Notes: generated by a model from the sequence alone, not told the origin. A stretch of 64,000 bases of DNA from Actinoallomurus purpureus (GCF_024055795.1 NZ_JAMXMY010000001.1:124001-188000), one strand, 5' to 3'; positions 1 through 8,925 are shown, counted from the stretch's first letter. Numbers and translations: made by a program.

Positions 1-1197
1 ACGACGGTCGCCCTCACCGGCAGCGGCATCGGGACCGACACCAACATCGCCCGCGGCAAGTCGGCCTCGGCGAGCAGCGAGGCGAACAGCAGCTTCACGG
101 CGGCGAACGCCACCGACGGCGACGCCAACACCTACTGGGAAAGCGCGAACGGCTCCTTCCCGCAATGGCTGCAGGTCGACCTGGGCGCCCAATACACCAT
201 CGGCAAGGTGACCCTGAAGCTCCCGCCGTCCAGTGCCTGGGGCACGCGTACACAGACCCTCTCGGTGCTCACCAGCACGAACGGCTCCAGTTTCAGCACC
301 GCCGTGGGTTCCGCGACGTACACCTTCACCTCGCCGGCCAACGTGGTGAACATTCCGACGCCGGCCACCAACGCCCGCTACGTCCGCGTCAACCTCACCG
401 CCAACTCGGGCTGGCCCGCGGGACAGGCATCCGAACTCGAGGTCTACCCCAGCGGCGGCTCGTCCGGCCCGGCGACGCTGAGCGCGAGCCCCACCTCGCT
501 GAGCTTCGGGAGCCAGGCCGTCAACACGACCAGCGCGGCGAAGGCCGTGACGATCACCAACTCCGGCACGGCGGCGGCGTCGCTGTCCTCCATCGTGGCC
601 TCCGGTGACTACTCCATGACCACCGACTGCGGCAGCTCGCTGTCCGCCGGCGCGTCCTGCACCGCCAACGTGAGCTTCGGGCCCACGGCGACCGGTACGC
701 GGACCGGCACGCTCACCGTCCACAGCGACGCGACCAACAGCCCGACCACCGTCGCGCTCACCGGGACCGGTACGGGCTCCTCCTCCACCGACCTCGCGGC
801 CGGCAAGCCGACCAGCGAGTCCAGCCACACCGACGTCTACCCGTCGAGCAACGTCACCGACAACGACCAGAACACCTACTGGGAGAGCTCCAACAACGCC
901 TTCCCGCAATGGGTCCAGGTCGACCTCGGCTCCGCGCAGAGCGCGAGCCGGATCGTCCTGCAACTGCCGGCGTCCTGGGGCGCGCGCACCCAGACGCTGT
1001 CCATCCTCGGCAGCACCGACGGCACGAACTTCACCACGGTCAAGTCGTCGGCGAACTACACCTTCGACCCGTTGAACAACAACACGGTCACCGTCCCCAT
1101 CACCGCGACGACCCAGCGCTACTGGCGGCTGAACATCACGGCGAACACCGGATGGCCCGCCGGCCAGATCTCCGGCTTCCAGGTCTGGAACGGCTGA
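1..1197 (+). CDS. Secreted discoidin (F5/8 type C)-domain protein, 3' part
   Basis: The reading frame is open from base 1 to the TGA at 1195-1197, so the gene begins before the window and only about 398 C-terminal residues are seen. Two F5/8 type C-like (discoidin, CBM32-like) modules flank an Ig-like ASPM/SPD-2/Hydin-type domain. Each discoidin module carries the NTYWES, FPQW(L/V)QVDLG and TANSGWPAGQ/TANTGWPAGQ signatures. Such modules tether exported glycoside hydrolases to polysaccharide. The second module closely resembles the first discoidin module of the GH87-like protein at 19-22.6 kb, so both may bind the same substrate. The catalytic domain lies outside the window, so the activity is unknown. 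A strong hairpin follows the stop. Confidence 0.85.
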   Translation, partial: TTVALTGSGIGTDTNIARGKSASASSEANSSFTAANATDGDANTYWESANGSFPQWLQVDLGAQYTIGKVTLKLPPSSAWGTRTQTLSVLTSTNGSSFSTAVGSATYTFTSPANVVNIPTPATNARYVRVNLTANSGWPAGQASELEVYPSGGSSGPATLSASPTSLSFGSQAVNTTSAAKAVTITNSGTAAASLSSIVASGDYSMTTDCGSSLSAGASCTANVSFGPTATGTRTGTLTVHSDATNSPTTVALTGTGTGSSSTDLAAGKPTSESSHTDVYPSSNVTDNDQNTYWESSNNAFPQWVQVDLGSAQSASRIVLQLPASWGARTQTLSILGSTDGTNFTTVKSSANYTFDPLNNNTVTVPITATTQRYWRLNITANTGWPAGQISGFQVWNG

Positions 1198-1214
1198 CCC
1201 GAGGAGGAGGCGCG

Positions 1215-1250
1215 GTTTCGGGGTGGCCCCTGGAGGGGGCACCCCGAAAC
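1215..1250 (+). terminator. Transcription terminator hairpin
   Basis: The left arm starts GTTTCGGGGTG and the right arm ends CACCCCGAAAC. With the adjoining GCCCC/GGGGG the stem reaches 16 bp with one mismatch and a TGGA loop. It lies 18 bases after the stop of the discoidin-domain gene and has no U-tract, as is common in actinomycetes. The remaining 209 bases to 1459 hold no convincing gene. Confidence 0.7.
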
Positions 1251-1459
1251 CCGCCGCGCGTACGCCCCCTCCCCGGGCGGCGACCAGTTCCAGGTGCTGA
1301 GGTACGCTCGCCGGCGATGGAGAGCGCACCTCGGAGACGTCCTCGGCCCCCGCTGGTTCGAGGACGTCTATCGCGAGGGCGCCGATCTCCCGGCAACGCC
1401 ATCCTGCCGACGATGTCGAACACCGATGGCGGCCCCCTCCCCGGAACCGCCATGGCGGA

Positions 1460-3046
1460 TCAGTCCAGCCACACGGCGGTGTCCGGAGGGAGCGCGCCCT
1501 GCTCCAGCGGTCCGCTGGCCAGCAGCGGTGACCGGCCCTCCGGAAGCCGTACGGGCCGGGCGCCGAGGTTGACGGCGCAGGTGACACCCGAGTCCCGGTC
1601 GAAGGCCAGGACGTCCTCGCCCATCGACCGCCAGGCGAGGACGCCGTCGCCGAGCCGCTCCCGTCGCAGCCGCAGCGCCCTCCGGTAGAGGGTGAGCGTC
1701 GAGGACGGGTCCGCGGTCTGGGCCTCGACGGTGAGGTCACGCCAGGACGGAGGCTGCGGCAGCCACGGCTCACCGCCGCCGAAGCCGAAGGGCGGCGCGT
1801 CGCCGGACCACGGGAGCGGGACCCGGCAGCCGTCCCGGCCACGGTCGCGGCGGCCCGAACGGAACCAGATGGGGTCCTCGAGCCGGTCCTCCGGCAGGTC
1901 CTCGACCTCCGGAAGGCCGAGCTCCTCTCCCTGGTACACGTAGACGCAGCCGGGCAGCGCCATGGCGAGCAGGGCGGCCGCCCGGGCCCGGCGCAGGCCC
2001 AGCCGCAGGTCTGCGGGCGCCCCGTGCCGGCGGTCGCCCAGGTCGAAGGAGGTGTCCTCCCGGCCGAACCTCGTGACCGGGCGGGTCACGTCGTGGTTGG
2101 ACAGCACCCAGGTCGGCGGCGCGCCCAGCGGAGTGTGCGTGGCCAGTGTCATGTCGATCACCCGGCGTAGCGCCCGGGCCTCCCACGGGCAGCTCAGGAA
2201 GTCGAAGTTGAAGGCCGTGTGCAGCTCGTCCGGGGCCAGGTAGGCGGCGAACCGGTCCTGGTCGGGCAGCCAGACCTCACCGATCAGCGCACGGTCGCCA
2301 TAGTCGTCGGCGGTCCGCCGCCAGGCGCGGTAGATCTCGTGCACGCCGTCCCGGTCGGTGTAGGGGTCCAGACCGTCCGGCTCGGCGTCGGGGTCCTTGA
2401 CCAGGACCGCGGCGGAGTCGATGCGGATGCCGTCCGCGCCGCGGTCGAACCAGAACCGCAGGACGTCGAGGAACTCCTCCCGTACCTCGGGGTTGCTCCA
2501 GTTGAAGTCGGGCTGCTCCGGCGCGAACAGGTGGAGGTACCACTCGCCGTCCGGAACGCGGGTCCACGCCGGACCGCCGAAGATGGACCGCCAGTCGTTC
2601 GGCGGCCCGTCGCCGAGCCCGGGCCGGAACCAGAACCGCGCCCGGGCCGCCGAGCCCGGCCCGGACCGCAGCGCCTCCTGGAACCAGGCGTGCCGGTCGG
2701 AACAGTGGTTGGGGACGATGTCGACGATCGCTTTGATCCTGAGCCCGCGCGCCTCCTCGATGAGCTTCTCGGCCTCGGCGAGCGAGCCGAAGACCGGGTC
2801 GATGCCGCGGAAGTCGGCCACGTCGTAGCCGCCGTCGACCATCGGCGAGGGGTACCAGGGGGTCACCCAGATCGCATCGACGCCCAGGTCGGCGAGGTGG
2901 CGGAGGCGCCCGCGCAGGCCGGCCAGGTCACCGACGCCGTCGCCGTTGCCGTCCGCGAAGCTGCGCAGGTAGACCTGGTAGATCGCGGCACTCCGCCACC
3001 AGCCCTCCGGCTCCGGTGACCTGCTGGGGGGAACGAGTTCGGCCAT
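1460..3046 (-). CDS. GH13 alpha-glucosidase (oligo-glucosidase type)
   Basis: A 528-residue cytoplasmic GH13 enzyme with no signal peptide. The (beta/alpha)8 barrel starts with WWRSAAIYQVYLRSF. Catalytic residues are visible: nucleophile D210 in GIRIDSA, acid/base E257 in IGEVW, and the transition-state Asp D319 in LSNHDV. Length and the QVYLRSFADGNGDGVGD start fit the alpha-glucosidase/oligo-1,6-glucosidase subfamilies. It is the last gene of a minus-strand operon with a maltose-type ABC importer (63 bases after the permease stop), so it likely hydrolyses imported alpha-gluco-oligosaccharides to glucose. GAGGAG lies about 10 bases before the ATG. Linkage specificity cannot be read from the sequence. 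Confidence 0.92.
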   Translation of the reverse strand: MAELVPPSRSPEPEGWWRSAAIYQVYLRSFADGNGDGVGDLAGLRGRLRHLADLGVDAIWVTPWYPSPMVDGGYDVADFRGIDPVFGSLAEAEKLIEEARGLRIKAIVDIVPNHCSDRHAWFQEALRSGPGSAARARFWFRPGLGDGPPNDWRSIFGGPAWTRVPDGEWYLHLFAPEQPDFNWSNPEVREEFLDVLRFWFDRGADGIRIDSAAVLVKDPDAEPDGLDPYTDRDGVHEIYRAWRRTADDYGDRALIGEVWLPDQDRFAAYLAPDELHTAFNFDFLSCPWEARALRRVIDMTLATHTPLGAPPTWVLSNHDVTRPVTRFGREDTSFDLGDRRHGAPADLRLGLRRARAAALLAMALPGCVYVYQGEELGLPEVEDLPEDRLEDPIWFRSGRRDRGRDGCRVPLPWSGDAPPFGFGGGEPWLPQPPSWRDLTVEAQTADPSSTLTLYRRALRLRRERLGDGVLAWRSMGEDVLAFDRDSGVTCAVNLGARPVRLPEGRSPLLASGPLEQGALPPDTAVWLD

Positions 3047-3109
3047 GCCGGATCATCTCCTCGAACGGTTCGGTCGAGGCGGTGCCGCGGCTTCCGGGTC
3101 CGCACGCCC

Positions 3110-4009
3110 TCACCCCTTCAATCCTCCGGCGGTCAGGCCCGCCATGATGTGGCGCTGGAAGAGCAGGAAGACGGCGACGGCCGGGACGCTCGCGATCACG
3201 AGCGCGGCGATGAGGATGTTCTCCGGTGTCTGGTTCGACAGGGAGGAGATGGCCACGCTCACCGTCATCCGGTCGCCGTCGGGCAGCACCAGCAGCGGCC
3301 AGACGAAGTCCTTCCACACGTTGACCACCGCGAAGATGGACACGACGGCGAGGATCGGCCGGGAGATCGGCAGGACGATCGACCGCAGGATGCGCCAGGA
3401 CGAGGCGCCGTCGATCGCCGCCGCCTCGAGCAGTTCCCCGGGGATGGAGTCGAAGAACCGCTTGAGCAGGAACACGCAGAAGGCGTTCGCCGCCGCCGGG
3501 AACCAGATCGCGAACGGCGTGTTCAACAGGTTGACGTGCAGGAACGGTACGTCGCGCACGGTCAGGTACAGCGGGATCAGCAGGACGGTCGGCGGGATCA
3601 TCAGGGTGGCCAGCATCATGCCGAGGATCGCCCGGCCGAGCACGGGCCGCAGCTTCGACAGGGCGTACGCCGCCGGTACGCACACGGCGAGCTGTAGCAG
3701 CCAGGCCCCGGCGGCGTACACGATCGTGTTCAGGAGGTACCGTCCCAGGCTCAGCCGCTGCCACGCCTCGCGGTAGACGCCGGGGTGCGGGTGCCGGGGG
3801 AAGAGCGTCGGGGGTGTCTGGGCGAGCTCGCCGGACGACTTGAGCGCGCCGGTCGCCATCCAGTAGAGCGGGAACACGAATACCGCGGTGAACAGCACGA
3901 TCACCGCGACGAGGACGGACCAGTAGATCACCCGGCCGCGCGGCGTGGTCAGCGCGCGGGCGGAGATGAGCGTTCGCGGGGCGGGCGCCTGCATCGTCGG
4001 GTTCCTCAC
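3110..4009 (-). CDS. Carbohydrate ABC transporter permease (MalG-type)
   Basis: A 299-residue inner-membrane permease of the CUT1 family with six predicted membrane segments. The cytoplasmic EAA loop reads ELLEAAAIDGASSWRIL, which docks to the ABC ATPase. The GTG start at 4009 is one base beyond the stop of the upstream permease and has GGAG 5 bases upstream. An ATG five codons in (3994) is an alternative. It pairs with the 4011-4955 permease and the 5017-6366 binding protein. No ATPase gene is present, so a shared MsiK-like ATPase is inferred. Substrate is probably an alpha-glucoside, judging by the adjacent GH13 enzyme. Confidence 0.93.
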   Translation of the reverse strand: MRNPTMQAPAPRTLISARALTTPRGRVIYWSVLVAVIVLFTAVFVFPLYWMATGALKSSGELAQTPPTLFPRHPHPGVYREAWQRLSLGRYLLNTIVYAAGAWLLQLAVCVPAAYALSKLRPVLGRAILGMMLATLMIPPTVLLIPLYLTVRDVPFLHVNLLNTPFAIWFPAAANAFCVFLLKRFFDSIPGELLEAAAIDGASSWRILRSIVLPISRPILAVVSIFAVVNVWKDFVWPLLVLPDGDRMTVSVAISSLSNQTPENILIAALVIASVPAVAVFLLFQRHIMAGLTAGGLKG

Positions 4010-4010
4010 C

Positions 4011-4955
4011 TCATCTCCCCTCGTCCCGGGTGAGCCGCAGGTACGCCGCGGAGAACACCATCAGGACGAGCATCAGCATCAGCCCGAGGGCGCTGCCGCC
4101 GCCGTAGCTGTTGAAGTTGAAGGCGTACTGGTACATCAGGTAGACGACGCTGACCGTGGCGTCCTGCGGTCCGCCGCCGGTGAGCAGGTACGGCTCGATG
4201 AACACCTGCATCGTGGCGATGACCTGGAGCAGGAGCATCACCAGCAGGATCAGCCTGGTCTGGGGGATGGTGACGTGCCAGACGCGCCGCAGCAGTCCCG
4301 CGCCGTCCAGCTCCGCCGCCTCGTACAGCTCGCCCTCGACGCTCTGCAGGGCGGCCAGGTAGATGAGCGTGCCGCTGCCCATGTTCATCCAGGTGGATAC
4401 GATCACCAGGGACAGCAGCGCGGTGCTCGTGGAGTCCAGCCAGCTCAGCCCCGGGAGGTGGGCCAGGCGCAGCAACTGGTTGAACAGACCGGGGCCAGGG
4501 TCGTAGAACCACTTGAACAGCAGCACCGCGACCGCCGGCGGGAGCAGGACCGGCAGGTACACGACGAACCTGAGGTAGGCGCGCGCGTGGCGCAGCTCAT
4601 TGAGCACCAGCGCGGTCACGAACGGCAGGACGTAACCGCACAGCAGCGCCAGCCCGGTGAACTCCAGGGTGTTCAGCCAGGCCTTGCCGAAGGCCGGGTC
4701 GGCGCCGACGCGGTGGAAATTGTCGAGACCGACCCACTCGGACCGGCCGACGAAGTTCGTCCGCTGGAAGCCGAGCAGGGCCTCCCGAACGATCGGATAC
4801 CAGGAGAACAGGGCGAAGCAGATCAGCGCCCCGCAGAGGAACCCGTACGCGGACACGGTGCGCCGGACGCCGTACCGCGACGCCGCCCGGCGCGGCCCGG
4901 CCGGGCGCGACGGCGAACGCCGGGACGCCGCCTTGCGCAGGGCCGTCGTGGTCAC
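4011..4955 (-). CDS. Carbohydrate ABC transporter permease (MalF-type)
   Basis: A 314-residue CUT1 permease. It has a basic N-terminus, six predicted membrane spans and the EAA motif GELYEAAELDGAGLLRRVW typical of MalF-like subunits. It lies 61 bases downstream of the binding-protein gene and is almost contiguous with the MalG-type gene, so the three are co-transcribed. It would form the heterodimeric transmembrane channel with that partner. The start codon (revcomp at 4953-4955) is preceded by GAAGGAGGGACCG, a strong ribosome binding site. Confidence 0.93.
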   Translation of the reverse strand: MTTTALRKAASRRSPSRPAGPRRAASRYGVRRTVSAYGFLCGALICFALFSWYPIVREALLGFQRTNFVGRSEWVGLDNFHRVGADPAFGKAWLNTLEFTGLALLCGYVLPFVTALVLNELRHARAYLRFVVYLPVLLPPAVAVLLFKWFYDPGPGLFNQLLRLAHLPGLSWLDSTSTALLSLVIVSTWMNMGSGTLIYLAALQSVEGELYEAAELDGAGLLRRVWHVTIPQTRLILLVMLLLQVIATMQVFIEPYLLTGGGPQDATVSVVYLMYQYAFNFNSYGGGSALGLMLMLVLMVFSAAYLRLTRDEGR

Positions 4956-5016
4956 CGGTCCCTCCTTCGCGTGTCGTGGCCCGAGAGGCCGTCGGCCGTG
5001 CTCAGCTGGACCGTGC

Positions 5017-6366
5017 TCAGTTGGACCGGGCGAGGATGCCGTCGACCTTCCGCTGGGCGGTCGCGAGGAGCCGGCCGGGGTCGGCGTTCCGGTCGGTGAG
5101 GACCGCCGACATCACGGAGTCGAGGACGGCGTAGACCTGCTGGGCGTTCGGCGGCTCGAGCTTGCCCGGGATGCGTCCGGAGGCGTCCTCGTACGGCTTG
5201 TAGTTCGCGACCGGCACGTTGGCCGACGCCCCGCGCAGCGCGTGGTCGCTGCTCGCCGTCGACCCGGTGTAGAAGTCCGGTTGGGGGAGGCCGACCGCGC
5301 GCCCGTACCGCGCTTCGCGCTGGTAGTTCAGCTGGCCCTGTCCGGGCGTGAGGACGTAGTACTCCAGCCAGAGCATTCCGGCCTTGATCTTGGCGGGCGA
5401 CGCCTTGACGTTCACCATGTAGCCGTCCCCGCCGATGAGCGTGGCCTTCGCCTCAGGGATCGGCGCCAGGCCGTAGTCCTTGTACGAACCTTGGAACTGG
5501 TCGACCAGCGCGGTCACGTTGTCCGGCGCGGACAGGTACATCCCGAGCCGGCCGGCGGCCATCATCTGCTGCACGTCGGCGAGCTGGAGCAGCTGCTTGG
5601 AACCCATCGAGTCGTCGACCCAGCGCATCTGCCGGAGGTTCTCCAGCACGGCCTGGCCCTGCGGGCTGTTGAACGCGGCCTTCTTCCCATCGGGAGTGAC
5701 GACGTCGCCGCCCTGGCCGTACAGCTCGGTGGTGAAGTGCCAGCCGCCCTGGTTGCCGGCGCTGTAGTCGGCGTATCCGACGATGCCCTTGCCCAGTGCG
5801 GCGATCTTCTTAGCGTCGGCGCGCAGCTCCGCCCAGGTCGCGGGCGGCGTGTCGGGGTCGAGCCCGGCCTGCTTGAACAGCTTGCGGCTGTAGAGCAGGC
5901 CCATCGAGTAGTTCTGCCGGGGCAGGCCGTAGATCCTGCCGTCGGGGCCGGTGAAGACGCGCTTGACGGAGGGCTGGAGGTCGGGGACCTGCTTGACGCT
6001 TCCGAGGTACTTGGTGAGGTCGGCGGCCTGACCGGACTTGATCACGTTCTGGACGTCGGTGAAGTAGGTGTAGAAGACGTCCTCCATCTGGCCGCCCGCG
6101 AGCTTGGCCGTGAACGTCTTGGGGTCCGCGCAGGGGAAGGCGTCCTTGCCGACGACGGTGATGTCCGGGTGCAGCCGGTGAAAGGCGGCGACGTCCTCGT
6201 TCCACTCGCGGCGCTGGGTCGGCTGGCTTTTCGCGGGCATGCAGCCGACCGTGATGGAGACCTTCTTGCCCGAGGCGTCCTGGGATCCGTCACCGCCTCC
6301 GCACGCCGTACTGGTCAGGGCGAGCCCTGTCGCCAATAGGACCATGAGCCGTTGGGGTCTCATCAT
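5017..6366 (-). CDS. Sugar ABC transporter substrate-binding lipoprotein
   Basis: A 449-residue extracellular solute-binding protein (family 1, MalE-like). The signal peptide ends in LTSTACGGG, a lipobox-like site whose Cys (about residue 22) would be lipidated. Family features include ATWAEL.ADAKKIAALGKG and a C-terminal AQRKVDGILA helix. It is the first gene of the importer operon, with AGGAGG six bases before the first of two tandem ATG codons. A LacI repressor gene lies 153 bases upstream on the same strand and probably controls it. Confidence 0.92.
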   Translation of the reverse strand: MMRPQRLMVLLATGLALTSTACGGGDGSQDASGKKVSITVGCMPAKSQPTQRREWNEDVAAFHRLHPDITVVGKDAFPCADPKTFTAKLAGGQMEDVFYTYFTDVQNVIKSGQAADLTKYLGSVKQVPDLQPSVKRVFTGPDGRIYGLPRQNYSMGLLYSRKLFKQAGLDPDTPPATWAELRADAKKIAALGKGIVGYADYSAGNQGGWHFTTELYGQGGDVVTPDGKKAAFNSPQGQAVLENLRQMRWVDDSMGSKQLLQLADVQQMMAAGRLGMYLSAPDNVTALVDQFQGSYKDYGLAPIPEAKATLIGGDGYMVNVKASPAKIKAGMLWLEYYVLTPGQGQLNYQREARYGRAVGLPQPDFYTGSTASSDHALRGASANVPVANYKPYEDASGRIPGKLEPPNAQQVYAVLDSVMSAVLTDRNADPGRLLATAQRKVDGILARSN

Positions 6367-6441
6367 CAGTTCCCTCCTGGACTGGCCTCCGGCGCCCAGA
6401 GGCCACGGGCCGAGGACCGGGATGCAGGATCCGGTGCGAGA

Positions 6442-6470
6442 ACGATATAGAGACCAACATCACACTGCAA
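6442..6470 (-). promoter_or_regulatory. Putative promoter of the GH13 importer operon
   Basis: On the minus strand TTGCAG (6465-6470) and TATCGT (6442-6447) are separated by 17 bases, a sigma-70-like arrangement upstream of the binding-protein gene. The surrounding stretch 6440-6500 is markedly AT-rich against its surroundings. An ACTGCAA block overlaps the -35 element and recurs just upstream of the LacI gene (about 7537-7547), so it may be part of a repressor site. This is a visual match only. Confidence 0.4.
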
Positions 6471-6519
6471 TAGTCGAACTGAAGATAGAAAAAAATCGAC
6501 AGTCCCTCGGGCCGTGTCG

Positions 6520-7518
6520 TCAGGCGGGGCCCGTGGAGCCGCGGACGACGAGCTCCGGCTCGAACAGCAGCTCTTCGGGGGCAGCCTGCGAGCCGTCGAT
6601 CTGGGCGCTGAGAAGGGTCACCACCGCGCGCCCCATCGCGTCGATGGGCTGACGCACCGTGGTCAGCGGCGGGTCGACGCAGCTCATGAACGCCGAGTCG
6701 TCGAAGCCGACCACCGAGACGTCCTCGGGCACCCGCCGCCCCTGCCGGCGGGCCGCCTTGATCGCGCCCAGCGCCAGCGGGTCACTGCCGCAGATCACCC
6801 CCGTGACCCCCCGCCGCAGCAGGCGGGTCGTCGCCGCCTGGCCCCCTTCCAGGGAGAACAGGGTCTGCTCGACGAACTCCTCTCCACCGAGGCAGGCCGC
6901 CTGGGCGAGCCGCTCGAAGGTCTCCACCTTCCGGCGGGACGGCATGTGGTCCGCCGGGCCGACGACCAGGCCGATCCGCTCGTGCCCCAGCGCGCGCAGA
7001 TGCCCGTACGCCTGCTCGACGGCGACGACGTCGTCGGTCGCCACCGCCGGGAAGCCGAGGTCGGCGACGGACGCGTTCACGAGCACCACCGGCATGCCGC
7101 GCCTGCGAAGCAGGTGGTAGTGCTCATGTGCGGCGTCCGCCTCCGCGAACATCCCGCCAGCGAAGATCACTCCGGAGGCCTGCTGGTCGAGCAGCAGGTT
7201 CACGTACTCCGGCTCTGAGAGGCCGCCCGCCGTGCGCGTGCACAGGACGGGCGTGAAACCGAGTTGCACCAGGGCGCCGCTGACCACCTCGGCCAGGGCG
7301 GGGAAGATCGGATTCTGCAACTCCGGCAGTACCAGGCCGACCAGCCGGGCCCGGTCGCCCCGCAGCTGCGTCGGCCGCTCGTAGCCCAGCACGTCCAGCG
7401 CGGTCAGCACGTTGTCGCGGGTCGCCGCCGAGACCCCCGGTTTGCCGTTGAGCACCCGGCTGACGGTGGCCTCGCTGACCCCGGCCTTCTTGGCGACATC
7501 AGCAAGTCGTCGTGACAT
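6520..7518 (-). CDS. LacI-family transcriptional repressor
   Basis: A 332-residue regulator. The N-terminal helix-turn-helix reads LADVAKKAGVSEATVSRVLNG. It is followed by the hinge and a periplasmic-binding-protein-like sensor domain (about residues 60-332) with the C-terminal DDSAFMSCVDPPLTTVRQP motif. The start was set at the ATG at 7518 because the HTH begins there. The frame stays open upstream but without family similarity. No clear ribosome binding site precedes it, so the message may be leaderless. It lies directly upstream of the GH13 importer operon and probably represses it, with the imported sugar as inducer. Confidence 0.92.
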   Translation of the reverse strand: MSRRLADVAKKAGVSEATVSRVLNGKPGVSAATRDNVLTALDVLGYERPTQLRGDRARLVGLVLPELQNPIFPALAEVVSGALVQLGFTPVLCTRTAGGLSEPEYVNLLLDQQASGVIFAGGMFAEADAAHEHYHLLRRRGMPVVLVNASVADLGFPAVATDDVVAVEQAYGHLRALGHERIGLVVGPADHMPSRRKVETFERLAQAACLGGEEFVEQTLFSLEGGQAATTRLLRRGVTGVICGSDPLALGAIKAARRQGRRVPEDVSVVGFDDSAFMSCVDPPLTTVRQPIDAMGRAVVTLLSAQIDGSQAAPEELLFEPELVVRGSTGPA

Positions 7519-7654
7519 GCCGCAAGAATATCGCAAATACTGCAAGTCGCTTACATGAGTTGCGGGAAGCGCTGCCGGGTCGCGGGAGTCCGTCGGCGAC
7601 GACACGCGCACGGCGGCGGGCGGTCGCCGCCGCGTGCTGGTGCCGGGGCCCGGT

Positions 7655-8806
7655 TCAGTGGGCGAGGTCGGCGGCGAGAATGCGGGGGGCGTCGGTGAGT
7701 ACCATGCCGGCGGCACCGCGGACCTCGGCATGGTCACCGAGCTCTCCGCCGACGACCCGGACGGATTCGGCGGCGGGTGCGAGCGCGTAGCGGCGGATGG
7801 CCCGGCTGATCGGTTCGAAGAGGCGGTCGCCGGCGGACGCGAGGTCGCCGCCGACGACGATGAGCTCCGGGTTGAGCATGGTGACGAGGTTGGCGAGGAC
7901 GCGGCCGACATCCTCGGCCGCGTCCTCCAGCGCGCGAATGGTGCCCCGGTCGCCGACCTTGACGAGGGACAGCAGGTCGGAGATGGGGACGGGGCATCCC
8001 CAACTGGTCTCCAGGAGCCGGGCGATGGCGACCGGGCTGGCGACGGTCTCCAGGCAGCCGCGGTTACCGCAGCGGCAGACACGCCCGTCCGGGACCGATC
8101 GGATGTGGCCGATCTCGCCGGCGAGGCCGCCGGAACCGTACAGGTGCCGGCCACCGGAGATGATGCCGGCGCCGATCCCGGCCGAGAGCCGCACGTAGAT
8201 CATGTCGTCGACGTTGCGACCGGCGCCGTACTTGCGCTCGGCGAGGGCTCCCGCGTTGGCGTCGTTGGCCAGTCGGGTGGGCAGGCCGGTGCGCCGCTCG
8301 AGTTCGGCACCGGGCTGGACTCCGACCCAGCCGGGCATGATCCCGTGTGCTTCCAGGATGCCGCCGGGTGTGCGCACCGGGGCGGCGATGTCCACGCCGA
8401 GGCCGAGCACGTGCCGTTGCCCGACGTTCCTTTCCCGCAGTGCACGCCGGATCAGGTCGGCGGCCAGGTCGAGGGTCTCGTCGGGGGCCCGGTCGACGTC
8501 CGTGGCCACGGCGTCGTTCCAGATGGGTGTGCCGCTCAGGTCGCACAGTGCCACCCGGATGTGCTGATGGCCGATATCGGTGCCGATGGCGTATGCCGCC
8601 GAAGCGCGCATGGTCAGGGACTGCGCCGGGCGGCCGGTGGACCGTGCCTGGTTGTCCGGCTCGCTCTCCTCGACCAGATCGGCTGCCAGTAGATCCGCGA
8701 CGAGCGAGGAGACGGTGGCCCGGGACAGACCGGTGATCTGGACGAGCTCGGAGCGGCTCGTGCTGTCGGCGTCGAACAACGCCTGCAGGACCCGGAGCCG
8801 CCCCAC
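7655..8806 (-). CDS. ROK-family transcriptional repressor (ROK1)
   Basis: At least 383 residues: a winged helix-turn-helix (SELVQITGLSRATVSSLVADLL) followed by a ROK sugar-kinase-like domain with DIGHQHIRVAL and the zinc motif CRCGNRGCLE. It is a close paralog of the ROK gene at 23037. The paralog starts GTG-ATC-GAT-ACC after GAGGAGCCT. Here the aligned bases read GAGGAG-TCA-GCG-ATC-GAC, so the expected start codon is missing. The next in-frame start is the GTG at 8806, which removes about 13 residues. It is divergent from the GH3 gene and is its likely regulator. Confidence 0.9.
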   Translation of the reverse strand: MGRLRVLQALFDADSTSRSELVQITGLSRATVSSLVADLLAADLVEESEPDNQARSTGRPAQSLTMRASAAYAIGTDIGHQHIRVALCDLSGTPIWNDAVATDVDRAPDETLDLAADLIRRALRERNVGQRHVLGLGVDIAAPVRTPGGILEAHGIMPGWVGVQPGAELERRTGLPTRLANDANAGALAERKYGAGRNVDDMIYVRLSAGIGAGIISGGRHLYGSGGLAGEIGHIRSVPDGRVCRCGNRGCLETVASPVAIARLLETSWGCPVPISDLLSLVKVGDRGTIRALEDAAEDVGRVLANLVTMLNPELIVVGGDLASAGDRLFEPISRAIRRYALAPAAESVRVVGGELGDHAEVRGAAGMVLTDAPRILAADLAH

Positions 8807-8861
8807 CTCGCGCAGGTTCAGTGGTGTGTCGATCGCTGACTCCTCGTACTTCGTTCGGATT

Positions 8862-8877
8862 CAGCCTAACTAGGCTG
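8862..8877. promoter_or_regulatory. Inverted-repeat operator candidate for ROK1
   Basis: CAGCCTAACTAGGCTG is a perfect 7-bp inverted repeat with a 2-base spacer, located between the divergent ROK1 and GH3 genes. A related but less symmetric block, AGCCTGACAGG, sits at 23003-23013 in front of the ROK2 paralog. The placement suits autoregulation and control of the hydrolase genes. Confidence 0.5.
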
Positions 8878-8896
8878 TCCTTAGCCGGACATGGCG

Positions 8897-8925
8897 TTGA
8901 CTTTCGCTTAATATCATCGTAACTA
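8897..8925 (+). promoter_or_regulatory. Putative promoter of the GH3 gene
   Basis: TTGACT (8897-8902), a 17-base spacer and TAACTA (8920-8925) resemble a sigma-70 promoter. The element lies in the only AT-rich part of the 8807-9105 divergent region, 20 bases beyond the ROK1 palindrome. It would give a leader of roughly 170 bases. Confidence 0.35.

Noticed and set aside
165-1688. Several long overlapping frames (165-608, 909-1688, 1294-1572)
   Set aside because: They are Arg/Pro-rich shadows of the discoidin and GH13 genes in other frames, a by-product of high GC. The piece at 1294-1390 outside genes showed no recognisable family.
3945-6339. Plus-strand frames of 384 and 560 codons opposite the importer genes
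   Set aside because: Antisense shadows of intact permease and binding-protein genes, with no family similarity.
7519-8154. N-terminal extension of the LacI gene to 8154
   Set aside because: The extension overlaps the ROK1 gene, is low-complexity Ser/Pro/Arg and precedes a complete HTH that starts at 7518.
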